A stretch of 21,619 nucleotides of DNA, from the NCBI GenBank assembly GCA_050010575.1, contig JBEKKU010000024.1, positions 1 to 21,619 of the forward strand, given 5' to 3'. Source of the stretch: Palsa-1188 sp050010575 (GTDB taxonomy: Bacteria; Bacillota; DSM-12270; Thermacetogeniales; Thermacetogeniaceae). The translations under genes were made by a program, and so were the position numbers. Under the pieces are notes generated by a model. The model saw nothing but the letters and a program-made list of their open reading frames with translations, had not been told where the DNA came from and searched no databases. Positions 6,932 to 14,925 of this stretch are shown here, one piece after another (the first letter of the stretch is position 1; each line of letters starts with the position of its first letter).

Positions 6932-7636
6932 CTACCTCTTTCCGTATGGGCAGACATACAGGCACAGACCGCAGACCGGCAACTGCCCGCTGTCTCTCAT
7001 GCTGTTGAAGTAGGACTGGCATCTGCGCGCATCGTACCGTGCCTCACGCGGTTCGTCGTCACGAAACGGACGGCCACTGAAGGCCTGCTGCGGACAGATC
7101 TCTACGCATTCCGTGCAGTTCCCGCATTGCTCCTCCATCAGGACTCCGGTAGACGCCAGCGGCGCATCCGTGAGAATCGAGGCAAACCTGACCCGCGGCC
7201 CGTGCTGCGGGGTGACCAGCAGGCAGCTCTTGCCGATCCAGCCCAGCCCAGCCAGGTGCGCCCCCAACTTGTGTGAAAATGAGGCGCAGATCCGGACATC
7301 ATCCGCATGTTCTGCCGCGGGGATGGGCAGAGCGCGGTATCCTTTCTGCTGCAGGTAGCCGGAGATCAGTGAGGCTGCCAGGTCCAGGCGCTGGTTGATG
7401 ATGTCGTAAGCGTGCAGCCGGTAGTTGACGGCTACTGCCCGATCGGAACGATTCGGCAACTGGTCCACGATCGTATCCAGCAGCACGATGCCTAGGGAGA
7501 TGCAGCGAGGGAACCCTTCCACCAGCGGCCCTCCCTGTTCCACGACCGCGTCATGGGCCTGGGCCAGGTCAGCCACCCCAGCATAGTCGATCCCGCTGTG
7601 ATCCGCCAACTCCCGCAATTCCCCGAACAGTTCCAT
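6932..7636 (-). CDS. QueG-like (COG1600) double [4Fe-4S] cluster protein
   Basis: The 234-residue protein resembles short members of the epoxyqueuosine reductase family. It has two ferredoxin-type motifs: Cys171-x2-Cys174-x2-Cys177-x3-Cys181-Pro, and Cys222-x2-Cys225-x3-Cys229-Pro near the C-terminus, with Cys206 between them. The stretch G-W-I-G-K-S-C-L-L-V-T just ahead of the clusters is typical of the family. True QueG proteins are longer (E. coli's is about 380 residues) and use cobalamin; this one ends right after the second cluster, so it may be a related electron-transfer or reductase protein rather than QueG itself. The start is the ATG at 7636, 8 nt after GGAGAGGGG; the upstream GTG at 7645 overlaps that site. 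It is the first gene of the minus-strand trio. Confidence 0.8.
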   Translation of the reverse strand: MELFGELRELADHSGIDYAGVADLAQAHDAVVEQGGPLVEGFPRCISLGIVLLDTIVDQLPNRSDRAVAVNYRLHAYDIINQRLDLAASLISGYLQQKGYRALPIPAAEHADDVRICASFSHKLGAHLAGLGWIGKSCLLVTPQHGPRVRFASILTDAPLASTGVLMEEQCGNCTECVEICPQQAFSGRPFRDDEPREARYDARRCQSYFNSMRDSGQLPVCGLCLYVCPYGKR

Positions 7637-7798
7637 CCTGCACACCCCTCTCCGATACTGATAAATTTAGTTTAGCAAAATATGGGGAATTTGAACAGCG
7701 CCCACCGCCTGCCGTTTGTGCCATTATCTTGAGTACAGGCGCCCATCGGCTCTTGCCCTTTGGCTGCCTGCTCTTACGCCTATGTAAATCAGGCGCAA

Positions 7799-7809
7799 TG
7801 TGGTAAGAT
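7799..7809 (+). promoter_or_regulatory. Candidate extended -10 promoter for tmk
   Basis: TGTGGTAAGAT repeats exactly the element at 3636-3646. Transcription would start near 7816 and give a leader of about 75 nt that includes the hairpin at 7832-7872. The inverted repeat CGCCT/AGGCG lies just upstream. No consensus -35 is seen. Confidence 0.45.
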
Positions 7810-7831
7810 TAAAGCAAAAATAACAGGGATA

Positions 7832-7872
7832 AACAGGTGGTACCGGGTCGCTCGGGCGCTATTTCACCTGTT
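7832..7872 (+). promoter_or_regulatory. Leader hairpin ahead of tmk with a T-box-like core
   Basis: AACAGGTG (7832-7839) pairs perfectly with CACCTGTT (7865-7872). The enclosed 5' side reads GGTGGTACCGGG, close to the conserved T-box antiterminator element (AGGGTGGTACCGCG). The 3' arm pairs with the GGTG as in T-box terminator structures. However, there is no T-run and no recognisable specifier stem upstream, so a working T-box riboswitch is doubtful. It may instead be a translational hairpin, as the ribosome binding site (AGGG, 7877-7880) follows directly. Confidence 0.35.
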
Positions 7873-7889
7873 GACTAGGGTTGAACGTG

Positions 7890-8561
7890 ATGGGTGGTTT
7901 AAGAGGCAGACTGATCACCTTTGAGGGGGTTGACGGGGCGGGCAAGAGTACCCAGACTGCCTTGACTGCGGCTGCCCTGGGGCAGCGCGGTTATGACGTG
8001 CTGGTCACCCGGGAGCCCGGCGGCACCCGTCTCTCCGAGGAGATCCGGAGGCTGTTGCTCGACCCGCGGTTCAGCGAGATGGCGGGCTCCACCGAGGCGC
8101 TGCTGTATGCCTCCGCCCGCTCCCAGTTGGTGAGAGAGGTGATCCTGCCGGCCCTGGAGGCGGGACGGGTCGTGCTCTGCGACCGCTTCGTGGATTCCAG
8201 CCTGGCTTATCAGGGTTACGGCCGGGGGATCAGTATCGATCTCCTATGCACTGTCAACGCCTTTGCCCTGGCCGACCTGGGACCATTCTTCACCATTCTG
8301 TTCGACCTGGCCTCCGAGCAGGGCCTGGAGCGCTCCGAGACCAGGGAGAGCGACCGGCTGGAGCAGGAGAGCGCCAGCTTTCACCAACGGGTGCGGGATG
8401 GCTACCTGGCCCTGGCTGCGGCCGCCCCGGAGCGGATCCGGGTGGTGGATGGATCGGGTACCCCGGCGGAGGTGCAGACCCGCGTCTGGGCGCAACTGCT
8501 AACCTTCCTGGAAGGAAGAGAGCAGGGGGCGCCCTTTACCGCCCCGGAACCCGGGCAATAG
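7890..8561 (+). CDS. tmk: Thymidylate kinase
   Basis: This enzyme phosphorylates dTMP to dTDP in the cytosol for dTTP synthesis. The 223-residue protein shows the P-loop G-V-D-G-A-G-K-S (13-20), R-E-P-G-G-T (41-46), the D-R-F-V-D-S-S-L-A-Y-Q-G segment (98-109) and a lid region rich in Arg and Glu (145-159), with D-R-L-E-Q-E typical of the family. I use the ATG at 7890, 9 nt after AGGG; in-frame TTG 7881 and GTG 7887 are possible alternatives. A short Pro/Gly-rich tail extends past the usual end. In Bacillus it is followed by darA (yaaQ) and yaaR before holB; here only a 134-bp gap separates tmk from holB. Confidence 0.97.
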   Translation: MGGLRGRLITFEGVDGAGKSTQTALTAAALGQRGYDVLVTREPGGTRLSEEIRRLLLDPRFSEMAGSTEALLYASARSQLVREVILPALEAGRVVLCDRFVDSSLAYQGYGRGISIDLLCTVNAFALADLGPFFTILFDLASEQGLERSETRESDRLEQESASFHQRVRDGYLALAAAAPERIRVVDGSGTPAEVQTRVWAQLLTFLEGREQGAPFTAPEPGQ

Positions 8562-8695
8562 TTGTTTGGCTGAGCCTGTCGAAGGTGACGAAATATAAAT
8601 GATGAAGCAAGGGCTAGCATTTAAGGCGATAAAAGTGGAGCATGGAGTGAATGGGGCGCTGTAAGGGCTGATGATCAAGGAAGAGAGGTTGCAGT
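8562..8695 (+). other. tmk-holB intergenic gap without darA/yaaR; contains a repeat half-site
   Basis: No credible gene fills this gap. It contains GGCTGAGCCTGTCGAAG (8568-8584). From memory, similar CTTCGACAGGCTCAG strings occur as dispersed intergenic repeats in many bacterial genomes, but I cannot verify that here. A 21-codon ATG frame at 8599-8664 lacks a well-spaced ribosome binding site and is not called. Confidence 0.4.
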
Positions 8696-9571
8696 ATGAG
8701 GTTTGGCGACTGGGAGCACGAGCCGGCTGTACGCCAACTGCGCCAGGATATGCAAGGCGGTCAGCCTGCCCATGCCTACCTCCTGGCTGGACCCGCCACC
8801 AAATGCAAACAGGAGACGGTATCCTGCCTGGCCCAAGCCCTGCTCTGCCTGTCGCCCGAAGCGGGGGAGCCCTGCGGGCACTGTGTTTCCTGCGATGCCT
8901 GGGAGCACCAGGCGCACCCGGACTACCACTCGCTGGAGCCTGACGGAAGCAGTCTGAAGATCGAGCAGATCCGGCAGTGGCAACCCTTTTTCAACTACCG
9001 GCCGCAGCTCGGCAGGCACCAGGTTTTCTCCCTGAGCGCCCCGGAACTGCTGACAGAGCCTGCGGCCAACAGCTTGTTGAAGATCCTGGAGGAACCGCTG
9101 CCCCAGACGGTCTTTCTGCTGGCCACCGAGGACGAGCGCGCCCTGTTGCCGACCCTGGTCTCCCGCTGCCGGGTAGTGCTGTTTCGCACCAGGCTGGAGG
9201 ATCGGCCCCAGGAGGGCGACGACAGCGCCGCTGAAGGATTGCGTCAGTTACTCTGGTCGGACAGCGAGGCAGAACTGCTACGGCAGGTGCGCCTGCTTAA
9301 ATTGGATCGACCGGCAGTCGGCAGACTGCTGCGGCAACTGCTGTCGGATGTGGAGCAGCTCTATCGGCAGGCCCGCCAGCAGGTTTTAGCCGAACAGGGG
9401 AATACCAGGATCAGCAAGGGCCTGATGGAGTGTCTGGACATCATCATGACCGGGCAGCAATTGCTGGACGACAATGTCTCCGTACCACTGCTCCTGGCCC
9501 TGACTCTGCGGGCGCTGCAGAAACGACTGCGGGAACTGCCGCCGGAGATCAGGTCAGCCGGCGGTGTGTGA
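8696..9571 (+). CDS. holB: DNA polymerase III delta-prime subunit
   Basis: The 291-residue protein is the stator subunit of the clamp loader that opens the sliding clamp at the replication fork. It has the zinc module Cys51-x8-Cys60-x2-Cys63-x2-Cys66, the family stretch L-L-T-E-P-A-A-N-S-L-L-K-I-L-E-E-P (118-134) and the S-R-C motif (156-158) that contacts the ATP site of the neighbouring subunit. The Walker A loop is degenerate: G-P-A-T-K-C-K replaces the usual G-P-x-G-x-G-K, so nucleotide binding is probably lost, as in the delta-prime of E. coli. Start ATG 8696 follows AAGAGAGG by 6-7 nt. It belongs to the tmk-holB-ricT-rsmI run. Confidence 0.93.
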   Translation: MRFGDWEHEPAVRQLRQDMQGGQPAHAYLLAGPATKCKQETVSCLAQALLCLSPEAGEPCGHCVSCDAWEHQAHPDYHSLEPDGSSLKIEQIRQWQPFFNYRPQLGRHQVFSLSAPELLTEPAANSLLKILEEPLPQTVFLLATEDERALLPTLVSRCRVVLFRTRLEDRPQEGDDSAAEGLRQLLWSDSEAELLRQVRLLKLDRPAVGRLLRQLLSDVEQLYRQARQQVLAEQGNTRISKGLMECLDIIMTGQQLLDDNVSVPLLLALTLRALQKRLRELPPEIRSAGGV

Positions 9572-9576
9572 CCGCT

Positions 9577-9610
9577 TCATACATTGGGAATGATTTTGGA
9601 ATCATACATT
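9577..9610. repeat. Short direct and inverted repeat between holB and ricT
   Basis: TCATACATT occurs at 9577-9585 and 9602-9610. Between and overlapping the copies, ATGATT-TTGG-AATCAT (9590-9605) is a perfect 6-bp hairpin. It lies about 30 bp before the ricT start and could be an operator or a weak RNA structure. No function is shown. Confidence 0.4.
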
Positions 9611-9637
9611 CGGTGACGATATTGGAGGAACAGGTGT

Positions 9638-10465
9638 ATGGCTGACAACGGACCGAAAAGCAGACCGGAGACGAGCGATCAGGGAACTTTGACCGGCGAG
9701 AAGGTTGTGGTAGTCGGGATCCGCTTCCGGGATGCCGGCAAGATATATTTCTTCAAACCAAAGCAGTTCCAACTTCAACCCAAAGACCAGGTAGTCGTGG
9801 AGACCGCCCGGGGGATCGAGTTCGGTACGGTGGTGATCGGCGAGCGCCAGGTGGCGCCGGAAGAAACCGTGACTCCCCTGCGGGAAGTGATCCGCAAGGC
9901 TACCACCGAGGACTGCGCCAAGATGGAAGAGAATAAGAGGCGTTCCAAGGAAGCGTTCAGCGTCTGCGGGCAGAAGATCGCCGAGCATGGGTTGCCTATG
10001 AAGTTGATCGACGCGGAGTTCACCTTCGACGCCGGCAAGGTGCTGTTCTATTTCACCGCCGAGGGCCGGGTGGATTTCCGGGAACTGGTCAAGGATCTGG
10101 CGGCGGTGTTCCGTACCCGGATCGAGCTGCGGCAGATCGGCGTTCGGGACGAGGCCAAACTGCTGGGCGGCCTGGGGCCCTGTGGACGGGAGCTATGCTG
10201 CAGCACCTGGCTAGGGGATTTTGTGCCGGTTTCCATTCGCATGGCCAAAGGCCAGAACCTTTCCCTGAACCCCACCAAGATCAGTGGTATCTGCGGCCGG
10301 CTGATGTGCTGCCTGAAGTACGAGGACGCTACCTACAGGGCAGGCTGTCCCAAGGCGACTGGTGGGGATGCTCCTTGCTCCAAGTGTCCGGCGGTGGAGG
10401 AGCCTGCTGCTGAAATTGAGAGCGTCGTCTTTGACGAAGAGGGACCCTCGGAGGAAGGCTTCTAG
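9638..10465 (+). CDS. ricT: PSP1 domain protein, RicT/YaaT type
   Basis: In Bacillus subtilis RicT (YaaT) acts with RicA and RicF in an iron-sulfur-containing complex that promotes mRNA processing by RNase Y and affects sporulation and competence. The 275-residue product has the PSP1 core (about 20-235) with its hallmark cysteines: C-G-R-E-L-C-C (182-188), then I-C-G-R-L-M-C-C-L-K-Y-E (218-229), then Cys237, Cys247 and Cys250. The C-terminus is acidic. The start is the ATG at 9638, about 9 nt after GGAGG. The stop codon directly abuts the rsmI start, so the two genes are co-translated. Its place after holB matches Bacillus, although yabA and yabB, which separate yaaT from rsmI there, are missing. 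Confidence 0.93.
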   Translation: MADNGPKSRPETSDQGTLTGEKVVVVGIRFRDAGKIYFFKPKQFQLQPKDQVVVETARGIEFGTVVIGERQVAPEETVTPLREVIRKATTEDCAKMEENKRRSKEAFSVCGQKIAEHGLPMKLIDAEFTFDAGKVLFYFTAEGRVDFRELVKDLAAVFRTRIELRQIGVRDEAKLLGGLGPCGRELCCSTWLGDFVPVSIRMAKGQNLSLNPTKISGICGRLMCCLKYEDATYRAGCPKATGGDAPCSKCPAVEEPAAEIESVVFDEEGPSEEGF

Positions 10466-11395
10466 GTGGGCGAACTCTATCTCTGCGCCACTCCCCTGGG
10501 CAACCTGGGGGACGTCACCCTGCGCGCCCTGGAAGTGCTGAAGCAGGTTGACCTGATCGCCGCCGAAGACACCCGCCATACCCGCAAGCTGCTCAACCAC
10601 TATGACATCCACACCCCCACCACCAGCTATTTCGAACACAACCGGCAGGCCAAGGCCCCGCTGCTGCTGGCGGAGCTGGCCAATGACAAGCAGATCGCCC
10701 TGGTGACCGATGCCGGTACCCCGGGGATCGCCGATCCAGGCTACCAGTTGGTACAAGAGGCTTTGCAACAGGGGCACCGGGTCACCGTCATCCCCGGGCC
10801 CTCGGCGGCCATCGCGGCCCTGGTGGTCTCCGGGATCAGACCCCACCCCTTCTATTTCGAGGGTTTCCTGCCGCGCAAAACCGGTGAGCGCCGGGCGCTG
10901 CTCCAGGAACTGGCGGAGGAGGCCCGCACCGGCGTCTTCTACGAGGCGCCGCACCGGCTGCAGAAGACTCTCCAGGACTTCTGCGCAGTCTGGGGAGGCG
11001 ACCGGCAGGTGGCTGTCGCCCGGGAGTTGACCAAGCATTTCGAGGAGGTGGCCCGAGGCACCTTCACCGAGGTAACCGCCCATTTTATGGCGAAGCCTCC
11101 CCTGGGGGAACTGACCATCGTCACCGCCGGGAGGGATGAGGCCGGCAGACGGAGCCCTGCCCGTCACGTTGAGACCGAAAGGTTGGCGGGCGGGATTGCC
11201 GGGGGCGATGAGCAGGCGCCGGGGCATGAGCCGGCGACGGTTGATGATGCGCTGCTCCATACCGCCCCGGAACAGATCAGGACAGCAGTCGCCGCCCTGA
11301 TCCAGGCCGGCGCCGACACCCAATCTGCCTGCAAGGCGGTGGCCAAGGCTCTGGAGCTTCCTAAGAGCAAGGTCTACCGCCTCTACCATCTATAA
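10466..11395 (+). CDS. rsmI: 16S rRNA (cytidine-1402-2'-O)-methyltransferase
   Basis: RsmI methylates the ribose of C1402 in the decoding centre of 16S rRNA using SAM. The 309-residue protein shows L-Y-L-C-A-T-P-L-G-N-L-G-D (4-16), A-A-E-D-T-R-H-T (32-39), the S-A-M-domain signature T-D-A-G-T-P-G-I-A-D-P-G, and V-I-P-G-P-S-A. The start is GTG 10466, immediately after the ricT TAG and 7 nt after GGAGGAAGG within the ricT end. Relative to typical RsmI there is an extra charged linker of about 35 residues (roughly 225-262) before a C-terminal helical region ending K-S-K-V-Y-R-L-Y. I see no terminator before the spoVB-like gene. Confidence 0.96.
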   Translation: MGELYLCATPLGNLGDVTLRALEVLKQVDLIAAEDTRHTRKLLNHYDIHTPTTSYFEHNRQAKAPLLLAELANDKQIALVTDAGTPGIADPGYQLVQEALQQGHRVTVIPGPSAAIAALVVSGIRPHPFYFEGFLPRKTGERRALLQELAEEARTGVFYEAPHRLQKTLQDFCAVWGGDRQVAVARELTKHFEEVARGTFTEVTAHFMAKPPLGELTIVTAGRDEAGRRSPARHVETERLAGGIAGGDEQAPGHEPATVDDALLHTAPEQIRTAVAALIQAGADTQSACKAVAKALELPKSKVYRLYHL

Positions 11396-11499
11396 CGCAT
11401 GTTCATCCGATAATCCCTCCTTCTGCAAGCCCAATAGCATGAAGGTATGGCGCCTGGTCTAATGGACAGCCCTGTGTCGTAAGCATAAGTGAGAACGAA

Positions 11500-13071
11500 A
11501 TGGGGGGCGACACAGTGCAGCCGCAGTCCTTCCTGCGCGGGGCTTTCGTCCTGGCCGTTGCCGGCCTGGTGGTCAAGCTCCTGGGCGCGTTTTACCGCAT
11601 CCCCTTCACCCGGTTGGTAGGGAGCGAGGGTGTCGGGCTCTACCAGATGGCCTACCCGATCTACATCACCCTGGTCGCTTTCTCCACCTCCGGTGTTCCT
11701 ATCGCTATCTCCATGCTGGTGGCAGAAAGGGGAGCCCGGGGGGACCGTTTTGGGGCGCGCCAGGTCTTCCTGTTGTCTGTGATTTTTTTATCCCTGTTTG
11801 GGCTGGTTATGGCGATCGGCCTGTACCACTCGGCCCACTACCTGGCGTCATCTGTGCTGGGGGATGCCCGGGCCTACTATCCCCTGGTAAGCATAGCCCC
11901 GGCGATCCTGGTGATCTCCATCGTCTCTGCCTTCCGGGGCTACTTCCAAGGCTGGCAGTTGATGTGGCCGACCGCAGTATCAGAGCTGGTGGAGCAGTGT
12001 ATCCGGGTGGGCACAGTCTTCTGGGCGGCCTATACGCTGCTCCCCCGGGGGGTGGAGTTCGCGGCGGCCGGGGCGGCTTTTGGGGCCTGCACCGGCGGGC
12101 TCGGAGGCCTCCTGGTCCTCTGTTGCCTGCTGCTCTGGTTTGAACGGGGCCTGCACCGGCAGTTTCACCCCAGCAACTGGCCGCGGGCACTATCGCTCCT
12201 AAACGGCGCCGGGCAGCTTCTGAAGCGCCTGCTGATCTTCGCCCTGCCGATCTCTGCCGGTTCTATGGTGCTGCCCCTGGTGCAGACCATTGACGCCGTC
12301 ATCATTCCTCACCGTTTGCAGACTGCGGGTTTCAGCTACCATCAGGCGACCGCCATGTTCGGCGAACTGTCCGGTATGGCCGGCACTCTGGTGTATCTGC
12401 CAGCCATCTTCACCGTTTCCCTGGCCGTCAGCCTGGTCCCCAATATCGCAGCTGCCATGGCCCGTGGGCGGATGGGGGAGATTAACGGCCGGGTGGCCAC
12501 CGCTATCCGGATCAGCATTCTCTTCTGCTTGCCGGCGGCAATTGGCCTGATGGTGCTGGCCACCCCGCTGGCCACCCTGCTCTTTGCGGATCAGCGAGCC
12601 GGGGTGATCACCGCCTGGCTGGCTCCGGCTGCCTTTTTTTCGGGGCTTCAGCAGACAACCTCCGGAATCCTGCAGGGACTCGGCAGCACCTGGCTGCCGG
12701 TAATTAATCTCCTGGCCGGGTGCCTGGTCAAGATTCTCTGCAACTACTACCTGACCGTAGTGCCCGGCATTGGCGTCAAGGGAGCGGCCCTGGGCAGTGT
12801 GGCCGGGCTGCTCCTGGCGAGTATGCTGAACTTCTGGTCACTGCGGGCGATCACCGGCTACCGGGGCCCATCCTTCTGCTTGCCCCGCCCATTGCTGGCT
12901 GCTACAATAATGGCAGCATCCGTCCTGGGCCTGTACCACTGGTTTCTGCCCTACGGCAACCTGGCTGCGACTCTGACGGCGATGGGTGGCGGCATGGTCT
13001 GTTACTTTGCTGCCCTGCTCCTGATGGGCGAGTTGAGCATTGTCAGGATCCGCCGTTGGCTCCACCGCTAG
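11500..13071 (+). CDS. SpoVB/YabM-like polysaccharide flippase (MOP superfamily)
   Basis: The product is a polytopic membrane protein of about 520 residues with roughly 12-14 hydrophobic helices, beginning with the family pattern F-L-R-G-A-F-V-L-A-V-A-G then K-L-L-G-A-F-Y-R-I-P. It should move lipid-linked wall or spore-cortex precursors across the membrane, as proposed for MurJ, SpoVB and YabM. Its position just ahead of mazG and rqcP matches Bacillus yabM-yabN-yabO, so it is probably the yabM counterpart rather than spoVB itself. The start is uncertain: ATG 11500 has only a weak site, while GTG 11515 lies 7-9 nt after GGGGGG and would begin at Q-P-Q-S-F-L-R-G. The preceding 104 bp contain no gene; Bacillus has spoVT immediately before yabM, but it is absent here. 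Confidence 0.9.
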   Translation: MGGDTVQPQSFLRGAFVLAVAGLVVKLLGAFYRIPFTRLVGSEGVGLYQMAYPIYITLVAFSTSGVPIAISMLVAERGARGDRFGARQVFLLSVIFLSLFGLVMAIGLYHSAHYLASSVLGDARAYYPLVSIAPAILVISIVSAFRGYFQGWQLMWPTAVSELVEQCIRVGTVFWAAYTLLPRGVEFAAAGAAFGACTGGLGGLLVLCCLLLWFERGLHRQFHPSNWPRALSLLNGAGQLLKRLLIFALPISAGSMVLPLVQTIDAVIIPHRLQTAGFSYHQATAMFGELSGMAGTLVYLPAIFTVSLAVSLVPNIAAAMARGRMGEINGRVATAIRISILFCLPAAIGLMVLATPLATLLFADQRAGVITAWLAPAAFFSGLQQTTSGILQGLGSTWLPVINLLAGCLVKILCNYYLTVVPGIGVKGAALGSVAGLLLASMLNFWSLRAITGYRGPSFCLPRPLLAATIMAASVLGLYHWFLPYGNLAATLTAMGGGMVCYFAALLLMGELSIVRIRRWLHR

Positions 13072-13222
13072 CAAATCTGCGTAGCAACCGGGAAATATCA
13101 ATAAAGATCTATTTTATCTAGCACCGCCGGAGGAGAACTGGGCGCCTTCGGGGTATATTATTATTGGATGGAATATCAGCGGGCTGTATTTAGATCATGA
13201 AAAGCGAGAGAGATGATGCTGC

Positions 13223-14884
13223 TTGACTAACATGGACAAGCCTGGCAACCAGGAGATCTACGTGGTGGGGCTGGGGCCCGGCGATCCCCTGCAACTGCCG
13301 GCCTGCAATCTGAGCCTGATGCGGGGGTGCCAGGTTTACCTGCGCACTGGCCGGCATCCGGTGGTGCCTTTTCTGGAGCGGGAGGGCATCCGGATACGGT
13401 CACTTGATGATTTTTACGAGCGCTATACCACCTTCGATGAGGTATACCAGGCGATGGCCGACTGGCTCATCGATACTGCTAGCGAGAGCCAACGACCGGT
13501 AGTGTTTGCTGTCCCGGGCCACCCCCTGGTGGGGGAGTCGGTGGTCAGTCTGTTGCTGGTCCAGGCAGCGGCCCGGGGGGTGCGGGTACGTCTCTGGCCG
13601 GCCCCTAGCTTTTTGGATGCGGTGATCTTCAGCCTCGGCCTCGACCCGGCCCAGGGCCTGGTGATCACCGAGAGCTTCCAGTTACTGAGATGTTCCGAAG
13701 GCGGATCCGCTGACGTCGCAGCTTCCCGCTTCAGCATTCCGCCCCAGGCCGGCGTGTTGATTGCACAGGTCTACAGCCGGTCACTGGCCTCAGAGGTCAA
13801 ACTGACCCTGATGGAACATTTTCCTGACGACCACCTCCTGACCGTGATCAATTCTGCCGGGGTTCGGGGTCAGGAGCGGCAACGACGAATCCCCCTGTAC
13901 CAGTTGGATCGCCTGGATGACTTGGACCACCTCACTTCCGTTTATGCTCCTCCATTGCCATCCCAGCTGGATCCTGCTGTTCACCGGCAAGCTCCGTACT
14001 GGCAGGAGGCCGGACAGCAGGCTTTAGAGGCAGCAGCCCAGGCGGACACTCCGGCTGAAATGGTGCTGCCAAGTGCTTCCCAATTCCCTCTCGACACCTT
14101 GGTGGAAGTGATGACCAGGCTGTTAGCACCCGGCGGTTGCCCCTGGGACCGGGAGCAGACTCACCAGAGCCTCCGCCAGTACCTGATCGAGGAAGCATAC
14201 GAGGTGATTGACGCCATCGATGAGGGAAATATGCATAAACTCTGTGAAGAGTTGGGAGACTTGTTACTGCAGGTGGTTTTTCATGCTGCTCTTGCCAGCA
14301 AGCGGGGTGATTTTGACATCAACCGGGTGGTGGCGGGGATCACTGCCAAGTTAAAACGTCGTCACCCTCACGTCTTTGGCGAGATCACAGTGAACAGTGC
14401 GGCAGAGGTGGTGCGAAACTGGGAGCAGATCAAGCAGATGGAGGGAGCAGCAGGGGCTGCAGCCCACACCGATGAACAGCAGCGATCGTTGCTGGCGGGG
14501 GTGCCCAGATACTTGCCTTCCCTGCAAAGGGCCCAAAAGGTGCAGGGAAAGGCCGCCCTGGTCGGTTTTGACTGGCCTGATGCCAGGAGCGCCTCTGTCA
14601 AGCTGCGGGAGGAATGGCAGGAACTGCAGTCAGCCTGGGAGGCCGGTGACCGGGATGCCATCCGCCAGGAGTTCGGCGACCTGCTATTTGCGCTCGTGAA
14701 CGTCGCCCGGCTGCTGGAAGTAGATGCAGAGGAGGCCCTGCGGACTGCGGTGGAGAAATTTATGAGACGGTTCCAGGGAATTGAGGCCAAGTCTGCCGCT
14801 AGAGGCCTGGCTTTAGGGTCGCTGTCCTTGGCGGAGTTGGACGCAATCTGGGATGAGGTCAAGGCAGAAGAAGTAACAGTTTGA
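13223..14884 (+). CDS. mazG: MazG-family nucleoside triphosphate pyrophosphohydrolase with N-terminal methylase-like domain
   Basis: The 553-residue protein is a two-domain YabN-type fusion. Residues 1-about 230 are a tetrapyrrole-methylase-like domain (V-V-G-L-G-P-G-D-P near the start, then V-P-G-H-P-L-V-G). Residues about 290-545 contain two MazG repeats. The first has C-P-W-D-R-E-Q-T-H then I-E-E-A-Y-E-V and E-E-L-G-D-L-L, the metal-binding E-E-x-x-E/E-x-x-D pattern; the second has E-W-Q-E-L and Q-E-F-G-D-L-L. The enzyme hydrolyses non-canonical NTPs to NMP and pyrophosphate. The start may be TTG 13223 or ATG 13232; neither has a well-placed strong ribosome site (GAGAGAG lies 10 nt before TTG). 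It matches Bacillus yabN between yabM and yabO. Confidence 0.94.
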   Translation: MTNMDKPGNQEIYVVGLGPGDPLQLPACNLSLMRGCQVYLRTGRHPVVPFLEREGIRIRSLDDFYERYTTFDEVYQAMADWLIDTASESQRPVVFAVPGHPLVGESVVSLLLVQAAARGVRVRLWPAPSFLDAVIFSLGLDPAQGLVITESFQLLRCSEGGSADVAASRFSIPPQAGVLIAQVYSRSLASEVKLTLMEHFPDDHLLTVINSAGVRGQERQRRIPLYQLDRLDDLDHLTSVYAPPLPSQLDPAVHRQAPYWQEAGQQALEAAAQADTPAEMVLPSASQFPLDTLVEVMTRLLAPGGCPWDREQTHQSLRQYLIEEAYEVIDAIDEGNMHKLCEELGDLLLQVVFHAALASKRGDFDINRVVAGITAKLKRRHPHVFGEITVNSAAEVVRNWEQIKQMEGAAGAAAHTDEQQRSLLAGVPRYLPSLQRAQKVQGKAALVGFDWPDARSASVKLREEWQELQSAWEAGDRDAIRQEFGDLLFALVNVARLLEVDAEEALRTAVEKFMRRFQGIEAKSAARGLALGSLSLAELDAIWDEVKAEEVTV

Positions 14885-14925
14885 TGTATAAATCCGACAT
14901 TATCTGCTAATATTTTGATGGTGAG

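Noticed and set aside
7646..7889. Complete T-box riboswitch ahead of tmk
   Set aside because: Only the antiterminator-like core is seen; there is no clear specifier stem or T-run, so I list just the hairpin.
8599..8664. 21-codon ATG frame between tmk and holB
   Set aside because: The nearest purine-rich site is about 13 nt away and the peptide matches nothing I know.
10211..11389. Long open antisense frame of about 390 codons opposite rsmI
   Set aside because: rsmI is unmistakable on the plus strand and the antisense product shows only Gly/Leu/Gln-rich shadow composition.
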